Shown: positions 1 through 9,664 of the stretch, one piece after another
Numbering within the stretch: position 1 is the stretch's first letter
Layout of the letters: each line of letters starts with the position of its first letter
Translations under genes and position numbers: made by a program
Assembly (NCBI RefSeq): GCF_910589235.1
Contig: NC_060964.1
Span: 3,902,992-3,966,991, forward strand
Direction: 5' to 3'
DNA: 64,000 bases
DNA from: Vespa crabro
Taxonomy: Eukaryota > Arthropoda > Insecta > Hymenoptera > Vespidae
The notes under the pieces: model-generated
Told to the model about the DNA's origin: nothing
What the model saw: the letters and a program-made list of their open reading frames with translations, nothing else
Database searches by the model: none

Positions 1-1936
1 GTAACTATTTCTTATACAGCGTGTACGAAAATAATTTGTAGAATTTTATTCTTTAACGAAATTTATGATGGCGTATTTATCATAAAGTTTCTTTTATTAA
101 AGTAAAAATATTACAGATATTCTATATGTACATCATTAGTTATATATAAAAATATCCAGTAGGATTTTGACATTAATTTATATCTGTAATTCATACTTTT
201 AAATCGTAATCTTGTATCTTTAATAAAAGAAAGATTGGAAAATGCAGATTCTAGAAATTCTTATTTAATAATTCTACATGTGTATAATGTTTATACTATT
301 AATATATAATATATACTAGGAAAAAAAAAACAAAAAACAAAAAGGACAAGTAACGCGAATCGTCTTTTCCGAACATGTCCCTTATTTATTCAAATGTGAC
401 ATTATCCATTTATTATACATAGCGATTTTCGAAGAACGAGATTTCTGAAGCGACTCGACCGGATATAATCCGTTCGGGTGAGTATCGAGGAATATTTCCA
501 AGACGTTAATCGCATTACGCTTGGTTACGCCTAACTCGATTAACGAGGTGCAAGTTTCCACTTACAAGACGTAAGCTCCTCGAATTCTCTCAGCAACGAA
601 GGTGCAACGAGAAACTTAGGGGAATCGTAAGCGACAGGTGGAAATGCGTTTACCGAGACACGCGATGGCCCAGAAATATATATATACATGCGTATGTATA
701 TTCCAGTTATCTATACGTTCTGAATCTCTTAAAAGGTTAGACTATGGATTAGAATCTTTCTTAAATGGACGTCCGACACGTCGTCGAGTCTGATTAACAG
801 AAAGAAAGGGAACGTATTTATGACACGAACGTTTCGACGTGCTGCGGCATTTTAAACTTTCCTCTCGGCCCTCTTTCGTATATACAATTTCTGCATAAAA
901 TCGTTCCACGTAAAGCCTCAGGAATCGCAAGCGGAATCATAAGTAGCATCGGAGAAATGAGAACCGTGCTTCTACATACCTTCATTCGATTTTCCAGCTA
1001 ACCGCTCCAATTAACTCGACAAACTAACCTCGTGATCAAATAGTCAGAAATCACTTCGTTGCATTCAGATTAATCCTTCGGATTCGAATAATTACGATAT
1101 AATGAGATTCCTGTTTTCGTCGAATCAAATCGTTGAACTGATATGAATTTAAAAGAAAATCTATATCGATACGATCACCGATTAATTATAAACCTTGTGC
1201 TTCGGAATGTGTTTTAAAGCCATGACAGGTAAAGAGAAATTTTCAATCTTCCTACGATCAATTTTTCAATAATAAATTTTTTTCTTTATCTTCGAATGAA
1301 TGATATTGATGAATTAACGCTAATAAATCTCAAAGAAAAATGATAAATAACTAATTGGAGTATCACAGTCAGTAAAGTCATCACATTGGCGATCAAAACG
1401 ATGAATAGGTATTAAATTTCAAATTTTACAATCAGGAATGTTTACAGAGTCATCGCCGATATATTTTAAAAATGGGAAAAAACATTGTAATCGGAAAAAT
1501 CTAAAATCCATGTAAAAGATAACCGATGAAACTGCAGAACGACTGTAGAATAGTCACTGCGAAAAGCTTCAAAGCGTAAAAAATATGAATTATCATTTTA
1601 TTATTAAGTAATTATAGTAAGTATAGTAATTGAAGTAAGTAATTGAATAAAGAAAGATATTAAATCGTATTTGAAACTTTAAAGAATAGAAATTGATATA
1701 AGCACGTTGAATAATTACATAGAATATAAGGAGGAGGGAAGGGGGAGGATTGAAAAAATTCAGAAGAGGAATTATTCGAGACAAGTAAAAAAGAAATGTA
1801 AATTCTTCGAAAAGTTATCAGTACGAAAGCGACAGGAGCGACTTTCATGCAACGGCGCAGTCAAAGAGACGAAGATAAAAGAAGAAATATATAAATATCG
1901 TTGTGCATAAGAAAAGTAATGCGGAAAAACACGTAC
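1..1936 (-). other. Slo2 intron, 5' part (continues off the window)
   Basis: Intronic sequence downstream of the S2 exon. It starts with donor GTACGT (1936-1931). I looked on the minus strand for the next Slo2 exon (GNIW..) and did not see one. The region is AT-rich with a somewhat richer stretch at about 420-960. I see no supported gene. Confidence 0.7.
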
Positions 1937-2135
1937 CTTGTATCCAAGATAAGCAAGTAGTAAAGCTTCCGTGAGCGATACCATCGCCAGGATCACCTGT
2001 ACTATCCAAAGCTCCAAAGGTCTTCTTACCCATAGGATCGCATCCCAGTTGATGGTTGGATGCTCCTGAAACTCTTCTTCGGTGAGATTCTGGGATGCAA
2101 GAAACTCCGTTTTGTTTCCGGGCGTACATCCGTAA
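1937..2135 (-). CDS. slo2: Slo2/KCNT channel, shared exon: S1-S2 loop and S2
   Basis: A 199-nt exon (1 + 66 codons) between TTTCTTTCAG|T and TACAAG|GTACGT. With the preceding exon it reads CYGCTPGNKTEF.., then EHPTINWDAILWVRRPLELW, then IVQVILAMVSLTEALLLAYL, ending GYK. In the family this is the extracellular S1-S2 linker (vertebrate ..GCWGC.., INW..ILWV) followed by S2 ending YLSYK. Two N-glycosylation sequons (NKT, NLT) and two Cys (CYGC) lie in the loop. The exon ends in phase 0, where vertebrate Slo2 continues with GNIWEQ. I could not find that next exon in bases 1-1936, so it should lie beyond the left edge. Confidence 0.96.
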
Positions 2136-2164
2136 CTGAAAGAAACAAAACTCGTAGGTATATA

Positions 2165-2245
2165 CGTAAAGTGAAAAGTGGAAAGAAAGAAAGAAAGAGA
2201 AAAAGGAAAAAAGAGAAAGAGAGAAAGAGAGAGAGAGAACGGGAC
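2165..2245. repeat. GA-rich low-complexity tract
   Basis: Purine tract of GAAA/GAGA units just upstream, in gene sense, of the S2 exon acceptor. It reads as a polypyrimidine tract on the coding (minus) strand. Confidence 0.85.
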
Positions 2246-2748
2246 GATAGGAAGGTGTAAAAGGAAAGGCACTAGAAATCCTTAGGGAATATGCCGGCTT
2301 TTACACGGTCGAGCAATAGGATGCTAAAACGTTTCCGCTGCAAAACCTTATCTCGAGCTTATTCTACGCCACGATAGTAGTGCAACAAAGTATCGTAATC
2401 GTGCATGAATATTGCGTTAAGGTCGTGAACAGGAATAGCCGATTCGACTAAGGAAAATTTTCTTTAGGTATGCCATTTCGGTGGAACGAGAAATGAGAAT
2501 TGCCCGAGGATTCAGAGTCGAATTGTCATTGGCCGATTAAGGTCCTTAATGAAATCCCGAAAGAAAGAATCGAGATCTCTTTTAGTTAATACCAATGGTT
2601 TCATTTCAAGAGTAACAATAATAGAATAATAAGAATAATAGAGATATCAAAATATATAAGGAATAAAAATAATAGGAATAACAAAAACAATAAGAGTAAT
2701 AATGAAAACAATAATAAGAATAATAGGAATAAGAACAGGTATAACGTG

Positions 2749-2985
2749 AATAATTATAACAAGAATATGAAAAACATGAATGGACATAACAAAAATAGGT
2801 CAAGCAAGAATAGGTAAAGTATGAATAGGTCAAGCAAGAATAGATTAATCATGAATTTGTAAAGTATGAATAAGTCAAGCAACGATGTAAGGTCGAGCAA
2901 GAATAGGTCAAGCAAGAATAGTTCAAGTACGAATAGGTCAAGCATGAATAGATGAAGCAAGAATAGATAGATAGATAGATTTCAT
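2749..2985. repeat. 15-bp minisatellite (consensus AATAGGTCAAGCAAG)
   Basis: About 14-15 tandem units of 15 bp. Units around 2794-2970 are clear (AATAGGTCAAGCAAG, AATAGGTAAAGTATG, AATAGTTCAAGTACG) and degenerate units precede them. One irregular longer unit (about 2870-2900) interrupts the phase, and the array ends in GATA repeats. Because 15 is a multiple of 3, it produces long spurious open frames with a 5-residue period. Confidence 0.9.
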
Positions 2986-3014
2986 TCTTTTTCACTAATC
3001 CTGAACAAAATCTG

Positions 3015-3226
3015 TGCCGTATATTGTTGGCGACAGTCTCTGTAAACTGACTGCCGTACATAGGCGGCGTCAGCTGCTGTAAGCTAATAAATGACAGCCG
3101 TGTATAAGCGGCGTCAATCTCCATGGGCCAAAAAGTGACTGTCGTATGTAAACGGCATCAGCCGCTATGATGCACTAAGTGATTGCCGTATATAGACGGT
3201 ACCCTTCGCAAAAGGGTTAAAACTAT
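3015..3226. repeat. 44-bp tandem repeat, five degenerate copies
   Basis: Copies start with TGCCGTA or variants at 3015 (37 bp), 3052, 3096, 3140 and 3184; the three middle copies are exactly 44 bp. Each carries a core like GCCGTATATAGGCGGCGTCAG followed by a more variable half. The last copy diverges into an ACCCTT..AAGGGT inverted repeat. GC content is higher than in the surrounding intron. Confidence 0.88.
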
Positions 3227-3300
3227 CCTCGGTTGACCTCGGAAAATTTTCTTTCAAAATTTCGACCAAATTTTTCGAAAAAGAATAAAGAAAGACTTAC

Positions 3301-3400
3301 CATGCTGCAAATGTCGGATCGTTGTCGATTATAACTCTGAATATGTAGAGGAAACATGTCAGTAACTTGAAGAAAAGATTGGCGAGTCGTATCCTTAAAC
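3301..3400 (-). CDS. slo2: Slo2/KCNT channel, shared exon: transmembrane segment S1
   Basis: A 100-nt exon (2 + 32 codons + 2) between an acceptor with a T-rich tract (CATTTTGCAG|GT) and a donor CATG|GTAAGT. After the split Ser it reads LRIRLANLFFKLLTCFLYIF, then RVIIDNDPTFAA, matching the vertebrate Slo2 S1 region ([20 protein letters not shown]). The hydrophobic run from about LANLFFKLL to RVII is S1, and DNDPTF starts the extracellular S1-S2 loop. The final TG joins T of the next exon to make Cys. Length and phase are as expected and there is no frameshift. Confidence 0.96.
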
Positions 3401-4402
3401 CTGCAAAATGAAAGAAAGAAACAATATGATGCCTGTAAGAAAAAAAAAAAAAAAGATATGATTTTCGTACGAGTAGAAGTGAGCGTAGACATAAGAGAAA
3501 ACGAAGAGTGACAAGAATATCGATTGAAATCAATATCGCGTTTACGTAAGTGCAAAGATATGTATTGGCCATAGCAAAATGCGACGAAACAATCTGTTCG
3601 TGATATCTGCTGTCAGTTGCTGCCACTAGCAGCTTCTAAAGGGTAATACATTGTGCATAGACGATCGTTTTAAGTTTTTCACTTTACACACTAAATTTCG
3701 TGAGAATGATAATCTCGAAAATGAATTTCCAAAAATTACAAATCATTATTTATTGTAAAAATAATTATTTTCGATAAAGGAAAAGAATAAAAGAAAATAT
3801 AAAAGATTTTATCTGTCGAAAAAATAATATTATCGAACTAACGTGAAATAGTACTTACACGTAATTCGTGATTTATCGAATCTAAATTATTACAAATGAT
3901 CTCATTAATGTAATCGTTTGAAAACAATTTTTTTCCCCCTAAAGTAGAAAATTTTTTAAAAGTTTTTTTTTTTTTTTTTTTAACTTTTGCGTGACGTAAT
4001 ATTTCACTGCTGAACAAACCAATTATTATTTTTTTGTAGGTGTACATATCCTGTTGAATCGTAACTTGTCAAAATACTATACTCACGGAAGCGAGTTTTA
4101 GTATCGCGAGAAATCGCGATAATAGAATCTGTCTGTTAGCAAACACGACGTACAATACTAGAATTACTAGAAATGCGTTGGACGTCATCGCGGAAAGTGT
4201 CATTGTGATCTTTGTTAGATTACTAAAAGCTGTCATAAGATAACATGGAAAAACAAAGGTTCGAAAATTGAGAATAATCGTATGTAGATAGATACTTGTT
4301 TTTACGCGTAATGTAAAATGTCACGAGAAATAGTAGGGAGAAGAGAGGTAGAGAGAAAGGGAGAGAAAAAGATAGGAAAAGAGAGGAAAAGAGAAAGAGA
4401 GG

Positions 4403-4405
<3 letters not shown>

Positions 4406-4438
<33 letters not shown>
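4406..4438. repeat. (GA)n microsatellite
   Basis: An uninterrupted AG dinucleotide run preceded by a longer GA-rich stretch from about 4330. It ends 33 bp before the piggyBac-type MITE. Confidence 0.95.
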
Positions 4439-4442
<4 letters not shown>

Positions 4443-4470
4443 TTCTACATAACATTTTGCGCATATTATG

Positions 4471-4652
4471 TTAACCCTTTGATTGCTACGTAATCGTTCA
4501 AATTTCATTTTTAAAAATGTGAAAGTGTCATTGCTCCATTATGATTGGATATGACATGATCGGATCTATCGACATGTATTGAAACAGATGCTAGCGTGCC
4601 TTTGTCATTTTTCGGCAAGATCCATTTAAACTCTTGGCATCCAAATAGTTAA
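4471..4652. mobile_element. piggyBac-type MITE, copy 1
   Basis: The element is bounded by TTAA at both ends (4471-4474 and 4649-4652). Its termini are imperfect inverted repeats: left TTAACCCTTTGATTGCTA and, reversed, right TTAACTATTTGGATGCCA. TTAA target sites and CCCTTTGA-like ends are typical of piggyBac-superfamily elements. At 182 bp with no coding capacity it is a non-autonomous MITE. A second element with related ends lies at 46900-47100. Confidence 0.7.
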
Positions 4653-5715
4653 ATCCCGTACGTCGATAGACCTGACGTACAAATATTGAAAACGTGTTAA
4701 ACTGATGTTAATCTATGTTGCGTTGAAAAAAAAATTATAAAAATACGTCGCGTGTTCATTAATATCTATTGATGAAATAATAGTAATTTATTTTTGTAAG
4801 AAAAAATAAAAAAGAATCAAACACAATAATTCTATAATATTTATTGTTACGAAAGAATAAACAAACACATGCATATGTATATAAGTTATATACATTATTG
4901 TATACAAATCATTAATACTTTAACCTAAATATCAAGTTAATCGGCTTTCCATATTTATCTTTATTATCGATCAAATTTCGCGTAATCAACTATTTTACGA
5001 GCTTTTGTACCGATGTGATCACAAAGATGACGCGTCGTAGAAAGGCTTAATGCGAATACGATGATACTTTCTATGGTTTACGATGGCAGAACGTTGATAA
5101 CTGATATGAAATATAGCGAACGACGAAAAATGGTCTCATATCTAGAGACTTTAGGCTTAACAGTTCGTGCTCATTGACGTTTATATTACGACTGAGATTT
5201 CTTTGATAGCTATATAAAACGATTATGTCTTTTATAATTCCCAAATAATCGGACCTAAGATTTATTCCGATTGTAATAAATGATCGATGGATCTTTATTA
5301 TAGCGGAACGATATTTTAATCCTCTTTAGAACTCATCGACCTAGCATATATAGGTACTTAGATGTATACATACATAGGAATATATATGGATATGTACAAA
5401 AGTAATTTGCTTGAAACCAAATTTCCGCTTTCCTGGGCTTAATGATTAATAGTCGATCCATCTCATACTCGGCTTGAAATACGAGTAGAAGGAGTGGGCC
5501 AAATTCACCGTTGGATAGAAAAAGCCTCGTTATTTCAGTGGCGTGAAAATGTATGACAGAAAACGCATAGTATCGTTCAAAGCTTTGCCTTCGAGCGATT
5601 CGTTGCTGGGGATTAATGTATCCGCATCTATATATATTCATACACTTGCATATGCATGTATGGGTGCGGAAAAAGCGTAGCGATTAGAATCAAATCGTAG
5701 AATGGATTAACTCAC

Positions 5716-5795
5716 TCGAACGTTGGTTCTTGATGAAATACAACTGAAGTCGTTCTTTGAAGGTATTCTCGTTAACGTAGTACTCGACGCGAACT
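5716..5795 (-). CDS. slo2: Slo2/KCNT channel, shared exon: conserved N-terminal block before S1
   Basis: An 80-nt exon (1 + 26 codons + 1) bounded by TTTGTTTCAG|A and TCGA|GTGAGT. It encodes [16 protein letters not shown] followed by QLYFIKNQRS. This is the near-invariant cytoplasmic segment immediately before S1 in Slo2 channels (vertebrate form [20 protein letters not shown]). The first base completes the Arg codon left open by exons A, B or C. The last base forms a Ser codon (A|GT) with the exon at 3400, giving the family's NQRSSLRIRL junction. This is the firmest diagnostic exon in the window: both splice sites, length, phase and residues agree with the family. Confidence 0.96.
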
Positions 5796-6189
5796 CTGAA
5801 ACAAACAAAAAAATAGTTTCACGATCATTAGATTAATATTTTTATTTTTTCGTATTTTGTATATACGCGATAGTTATATATATATAATAGGAAACTTGAA
5901 AATATATCTTTATCGATGTCATGGTAGATGCCATACTACTTTTGGGAGATATAATATCACTTTGTGAATATAGTTATAGTAGCTTAGTATATCGATCGAT
6001 TATGATAGTTCGCTATTCGATTTCCTAGCTTCTATAGAATAATTGATTTTGCTTTTGGGACACTCATCGGAATAGGTATAGCTCAAGAACCAATTGCATT
6101 CGGTCGATGATACTTTCCTTCTCGTTCTGACACGAGAGTTCTATTCTTAGTGCCGATAATGCAGCAGCGTCACTGAGAATAGCGTTACG

Positions 6190-6285
6190 TGACGTCACTT
6201 TGCCAACGTCGACAACCGATCGACGTGAGCATAGGCGATCCTTCTCTCGGTTGCGTTGAACTCGTTCTTTGACCTACATATATAA
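6190..6285. promoter_or_regulatory. Consensus CRE plus TATA-like cluster
   Basis: A full palindromic TGACGTCA lies at 6190-6197 in the context TTACGTGACGTCACTTT. TATATAA follows at 6279-6285, with an adjoining half-site ACGTCA at 6285-6290. The patch (about 6110-6330) is GC-richer than its surroundings and lies about 0.4 kb upstream, in gene sense, of the conserved N-terminal exon. TGACGTCA is the established CREB/ATF site. Use as an intronic enhancer or a minor promoter is inference. Confidence 0.4.
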
Positions 6286-7840
6286 CGTCATAGCTACCTG
6301 ACCTATGACACGCGTCTTCCGTTGAAACGAAACTTCTAGTACACTTCACCTTTTCTTCTTACTATTGTTTCTCAAGGAAGAATCATTTTTATGAGAAATA
6401 TTGAACACTAGTGTGTTTCCCAGAACAAATCTAATAAAGACAGAGAATAACTAATAATCCTTTAGAAAATCCAGTAATTTATCATTAATATTTTTCCATG
6501 TTTATATTGGAGATATTGATATTACTTTTCTGCAATATATTGATTCCTTTATATGAAGAAATAATAAATATATCGTATATCTTACCAATTGTTTATTTTA
6601 TAGATAATATAAATCTTACATATTCTAAAACTAGGATATTGATCGGTTCGTATCTCTCATATGTTATTTTTTATTATTTATCACAAATACTATTTTTCAA
6701 ATATTCAAGGAATTTTTTTAAAGAAAAGTCAAATGTGAAACTTTTCCCATAGTATGACTTTTAAAATTCCTTTGTGATAGGTAAAAATTGAGATGTCATC
6801 TGTTATGCAGGAAGTCATTTTAGCTCTATCATTATCCAAGCGTATATCAACACACGAAAATTAATGAGATTCTTTCTAAAATATATCACATAAGCGGACA
6901 CGAGAAAACTCGTGTATCGTTGAATCTTGTAAACACGTAATAACTAATTAGCTAACCTTCCTCGATAAACGCGATGGAAAAATCGGACAAGATGGGAAAT
7001 GGTATTTGTACGACGCCAATTATTATGAAAGATCGCGATAAAATGCATACGTCTCTATGTTGGGCGTGCCTGATTTGTGATTGGACGAAAGCTAATATAG
7101 TATATAAGTACGTTTACAAGGCATGCATGCTAATACGTGAATACAAATGATAAGTATTTATCATGACAGTATTTCTGTTTTTCAAATTTTTCTGATCTTC
7201 TAACTTTTCCGCGTGTACCAGATTCATACAGACATAAAAGAAAACTCGCGATTGATGATTCTCGTTATAAAGCCCTCTGCGTACTTTGTTCTTTCAATTT
7301 TTTTTTCAGGCTTAGAAAATGAATGGCTATAGAAACCTATGTCGCTAATCTAACCGTTGGGATCAGATGGAGGAAAGAAGTTGCGGAGCAGGTGGACTCA
7401 AACCGGAGAAGATTAATGATCTCTTTATCCGCACATTCACCGATTATGGAGGCGAAGAAAAGCATCAGGCTTCGTTCATTCTTCTTCTTTTTTTGTCTCG
7501 TTTAACGTTAAATACTGTAATTCCGAGACCTCCGAGTTCTTCAGTTTCTCCAAGTATCTTTTTTTCTTACAACGTAGAGACACACTTACCTTTATTATAT
7601 CTCCGGTAAAAAATTTCAATTACGAAACTTCCAAGTTGTTCAGTAAGAGAATGATAACTAAGGAAATCATGCGAATTTTCAACGAAAAGTAAAATAAATA
7701 ATATTAAAAAGTAAAATAAATGGAAACAGAAATATGTTATCCCCATTGTTTATATATAAAATAAATACCAAAGTTAATAGGATTGTATGAAAAGTTTTGG
7801 TATTTTACATGGTAGAAGAAATAATATCAGTTAACATCGT

Positions 7841-7875
7841 TCTCTCTCTCTCTCTCTCTCTTTCTCTTTCTCTTT
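7841..7875. repeat. (TC)n microsatellite
   Basis: A TC dinucleotide run grading into TTTC/TTTCT and then a poly(T) stretch up to about 7898. Confidence 0.9.
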
Positions 7876-8747
7876 TTATTTATTTTTTTTTTTTTTTGAT
7901 ATACGTTTCCTATTTCCTACGTGTAAAATCATAATAAACGAGGCGTCACGAAAAGTTTTTCTCTGTAACAAGATTAATGTCTATGTGGTTTCATTTTGGT
8001 TACCACTGAAAGATCAACTCACAACAACAAGTTTCGCTTACACTCTTACCCTGTGCCCTGTTACTTGACTCTGAAGAGCATACCTTCTTACGAACGATAC
8101 TCCATTAAGAACATTTGAATTATTAATATTTTTAAAGTGGATTATATATCAATTATTAGCTCATAAATCGATAATAAAAATTCTCTGAACTTGTTATCTA
8201 AGATCCAAAAATAAGGCTGCCTTATGTATTTATTTATTCTTAGCATGATACATATATGTATATATATATATGTATATGTATGTTACATATATTATATTGT
8301 ACCGTTTAATAGTTGATATTTAACTGATAATTCTCTTTCCTATCTCTGCTGAATTTATTTAACGTTATGTATTTGCCTTTCCACTGATACAAGAAAATTT
8401 TGTGCGAATTTTAAGACAGCTAGTCTTTATTCTAACTTGAGATATCGTTTGGAACGATTTATATAAATTGAAAGAAATGTTTTTCATATCTGTTCTTCTT
8501 ACCTCGATAGCAATTTGTCTTCCCGTCTGTCATTCTTTCTTTTCCAGTGTCTTTATCTTTTATCTGAAATCGTTCTTCCCATACGATAGGATAGTTTCTA
8601 ATCGTAAGAAGATCCTCGAAATTTCTAACAAAATCTTCGAGTTGACAATTCGATTGTCTTTCTCTTATCGATCGATAAGCATAACATTTCGAATTATATA
8701 TAAAGTAATTAATTTTAGAAACGAAACAGAAAGTATTAAAAATAATT

Positions 8748-8783
8748 TTCCTATATCTAATAAATTTCCTATATCTAATAAAT
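8748..8783. repeat. 18-bp tandem duplication
   Basis: TTTCCTATATCTAATAAA occurs twice in direct succession. It is short and recent-looking, since the copies are identical. Confidence 0.7.
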
Positions 8784-8855
8784 TAATTGATATAGTATGA
8801 AAAAATCTCTAACATAACAAAGATTTTTCTGTATTTTCTGATATATAGACTTTTA

Positions 8856-8924
8856 TTCTCTCTTTCTCTCTCTCTTTTTCTCTTTCTCTCTCTCTTTCTC
8901 TTTCTCTATCTCTTTTTCTTTTTC
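8856..8924. repeat. CT-rich microsatellite
   Basis: Mixed (CT)n, (TTTCTC)n and TTTTTC units. Confidence 0.85.
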
Positions 8925-9593
8925 ATATCGTTTCTCTTTGATTGGTATAGAAAATGACAATATGGTACTAATGTCACCATTCAACTAAAGAAATACTAGT
9001 GTTCCTATAGTACTCCTTTTTATTTGAACTTAAAACACTAGCAAGTATAAGCCAATCTATAAATTGAAAAGGAAAGTTTACTCGATTGAAGTCCGCTGTC
9101 CTCAGTTTCGCAGTTGCTTTTTCACTTCATCGATCGTTACACTTTTACCATTTCGTTGGAAATGCAACGTTCCATCGTTCGTTGTACCAATAGGAACATT
9201 TCAACGGATAAGTACGATGATCTCATTAATTTTAGAAATTGAAATGGGAGATTAAGCGCTATTTTTAATGTTATTATATTTATCAATTTATTCAAAATTA
9301 TAAATGACACATTTTCATGTTTTATAAAAGCTCACTGTAAATATTTCCATAGAATCAATTCAGACATTCCATTAAGTAATTTTCAACATTTCAATATTTA
9401 TACCTAAAACGTGCATAATTTTCTTGAAAATTTTCAAGCGATCAGTCCGAAATTGTATAGAATATTTTCAGTTATGATAAAAAAAAAAAAAAAAAAACTA
9501 TGTATAATATTTTGTTAGATTTGGTTCATTTTATTGTTATAGCTGAAAAAAAAAAGAACTCTTGGCAGTCATGTCTACAAAACTTTATACATA

Positions 9594-9664
9594 CTAATAC
9601 TTGAATCCATGACCTTTCGCTTGTCCGATTGTTCTTTCAACTGAATTATCTACCTCTCCAACCA
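9594..9664 (-). mobile_element. tRNA-derived SINE head or tRNA relic
   Basis: Read on the minus strand, the segment carries tRNA-like internal promoter signals. A D-arm/A-box-like GATAATTCAGTTGAAAGAAC (compare tRNA GATAGCTCAGTTGGTAGAGC) is followed about 30 nt later by a B-box-like GGATTCAAGT inside GGTCATGGATTCAAG. The acceptor and anticodon stems do not close and the 3' half of the T-stem is lost, so it is not a working tRNA. Downstream on the same strand lies a non-tRNA tail with T-rich and A-rich runs (about 9594 down to 9480), as in a SINE. A decayed tRNA gene is the alternative. Confidence 0.5.

Larger units (their letters stand above)
2136..3300 (-). other. Slo2 intron between the S1 and S2 exons, largely tandem repeat
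   Basis: An intron of 1165 bp between the S1 exon and the S1-S2 loop exon. It holds a GA-rich tract (2165-2245), an (AAT/AAG)-rich stretch, a 15-bp minisatellite and a 44-bp tandem repeat (separate entries). Its splice sites are GTAAGT at 3300-3295 and TTTCTTTCAG ending at 2136. Confidence 0.85.
3401..5715 (-). other. Slo2 intron between the NENTF exon and the S1 exon
   Basis: An intron of 2315 bp with donor GTGAGT (5715-5710) and acceptor CAG at 3403-3401. It contains a poly(T) tract near 3962-3982, a (GA)n tract at 4406-4438 and a piggyBac-type MITE at 4471-4652. No other coding sequence is supported. Confidence 0.85.

Noticed and set aside
1..1936. Next Slo2 exon (GNIW..-type, S2-S3)
   Set aside because: I searched the minus strand for a phase-0 acceptor followed by Gly-Asn-Ile-Trp-like codons and found none.
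2606..3124. Three minus-strand open frames of 68-91 codons rich in Tyr/Ser/Leu
   Set aside because: They are translations of the 15-bp minisatellite and neighbouring AAT/AAG repeats; the period is a multiple of three, so frames stay open.
7583..7592. Strong minus-strand donor (AAAG|GTAAGT)
   Set aside because: Upstream sequence has a stop in the phase needed to join Slo2 and no plausible acceptor or start, so it is likely a decoy.
8468..8800. 110-codon plus-strand frame with hydrophobic start
   Set aside because: It ends in an 18-bp tandem duplication and shows only AT-driven composition; no family resemblance.
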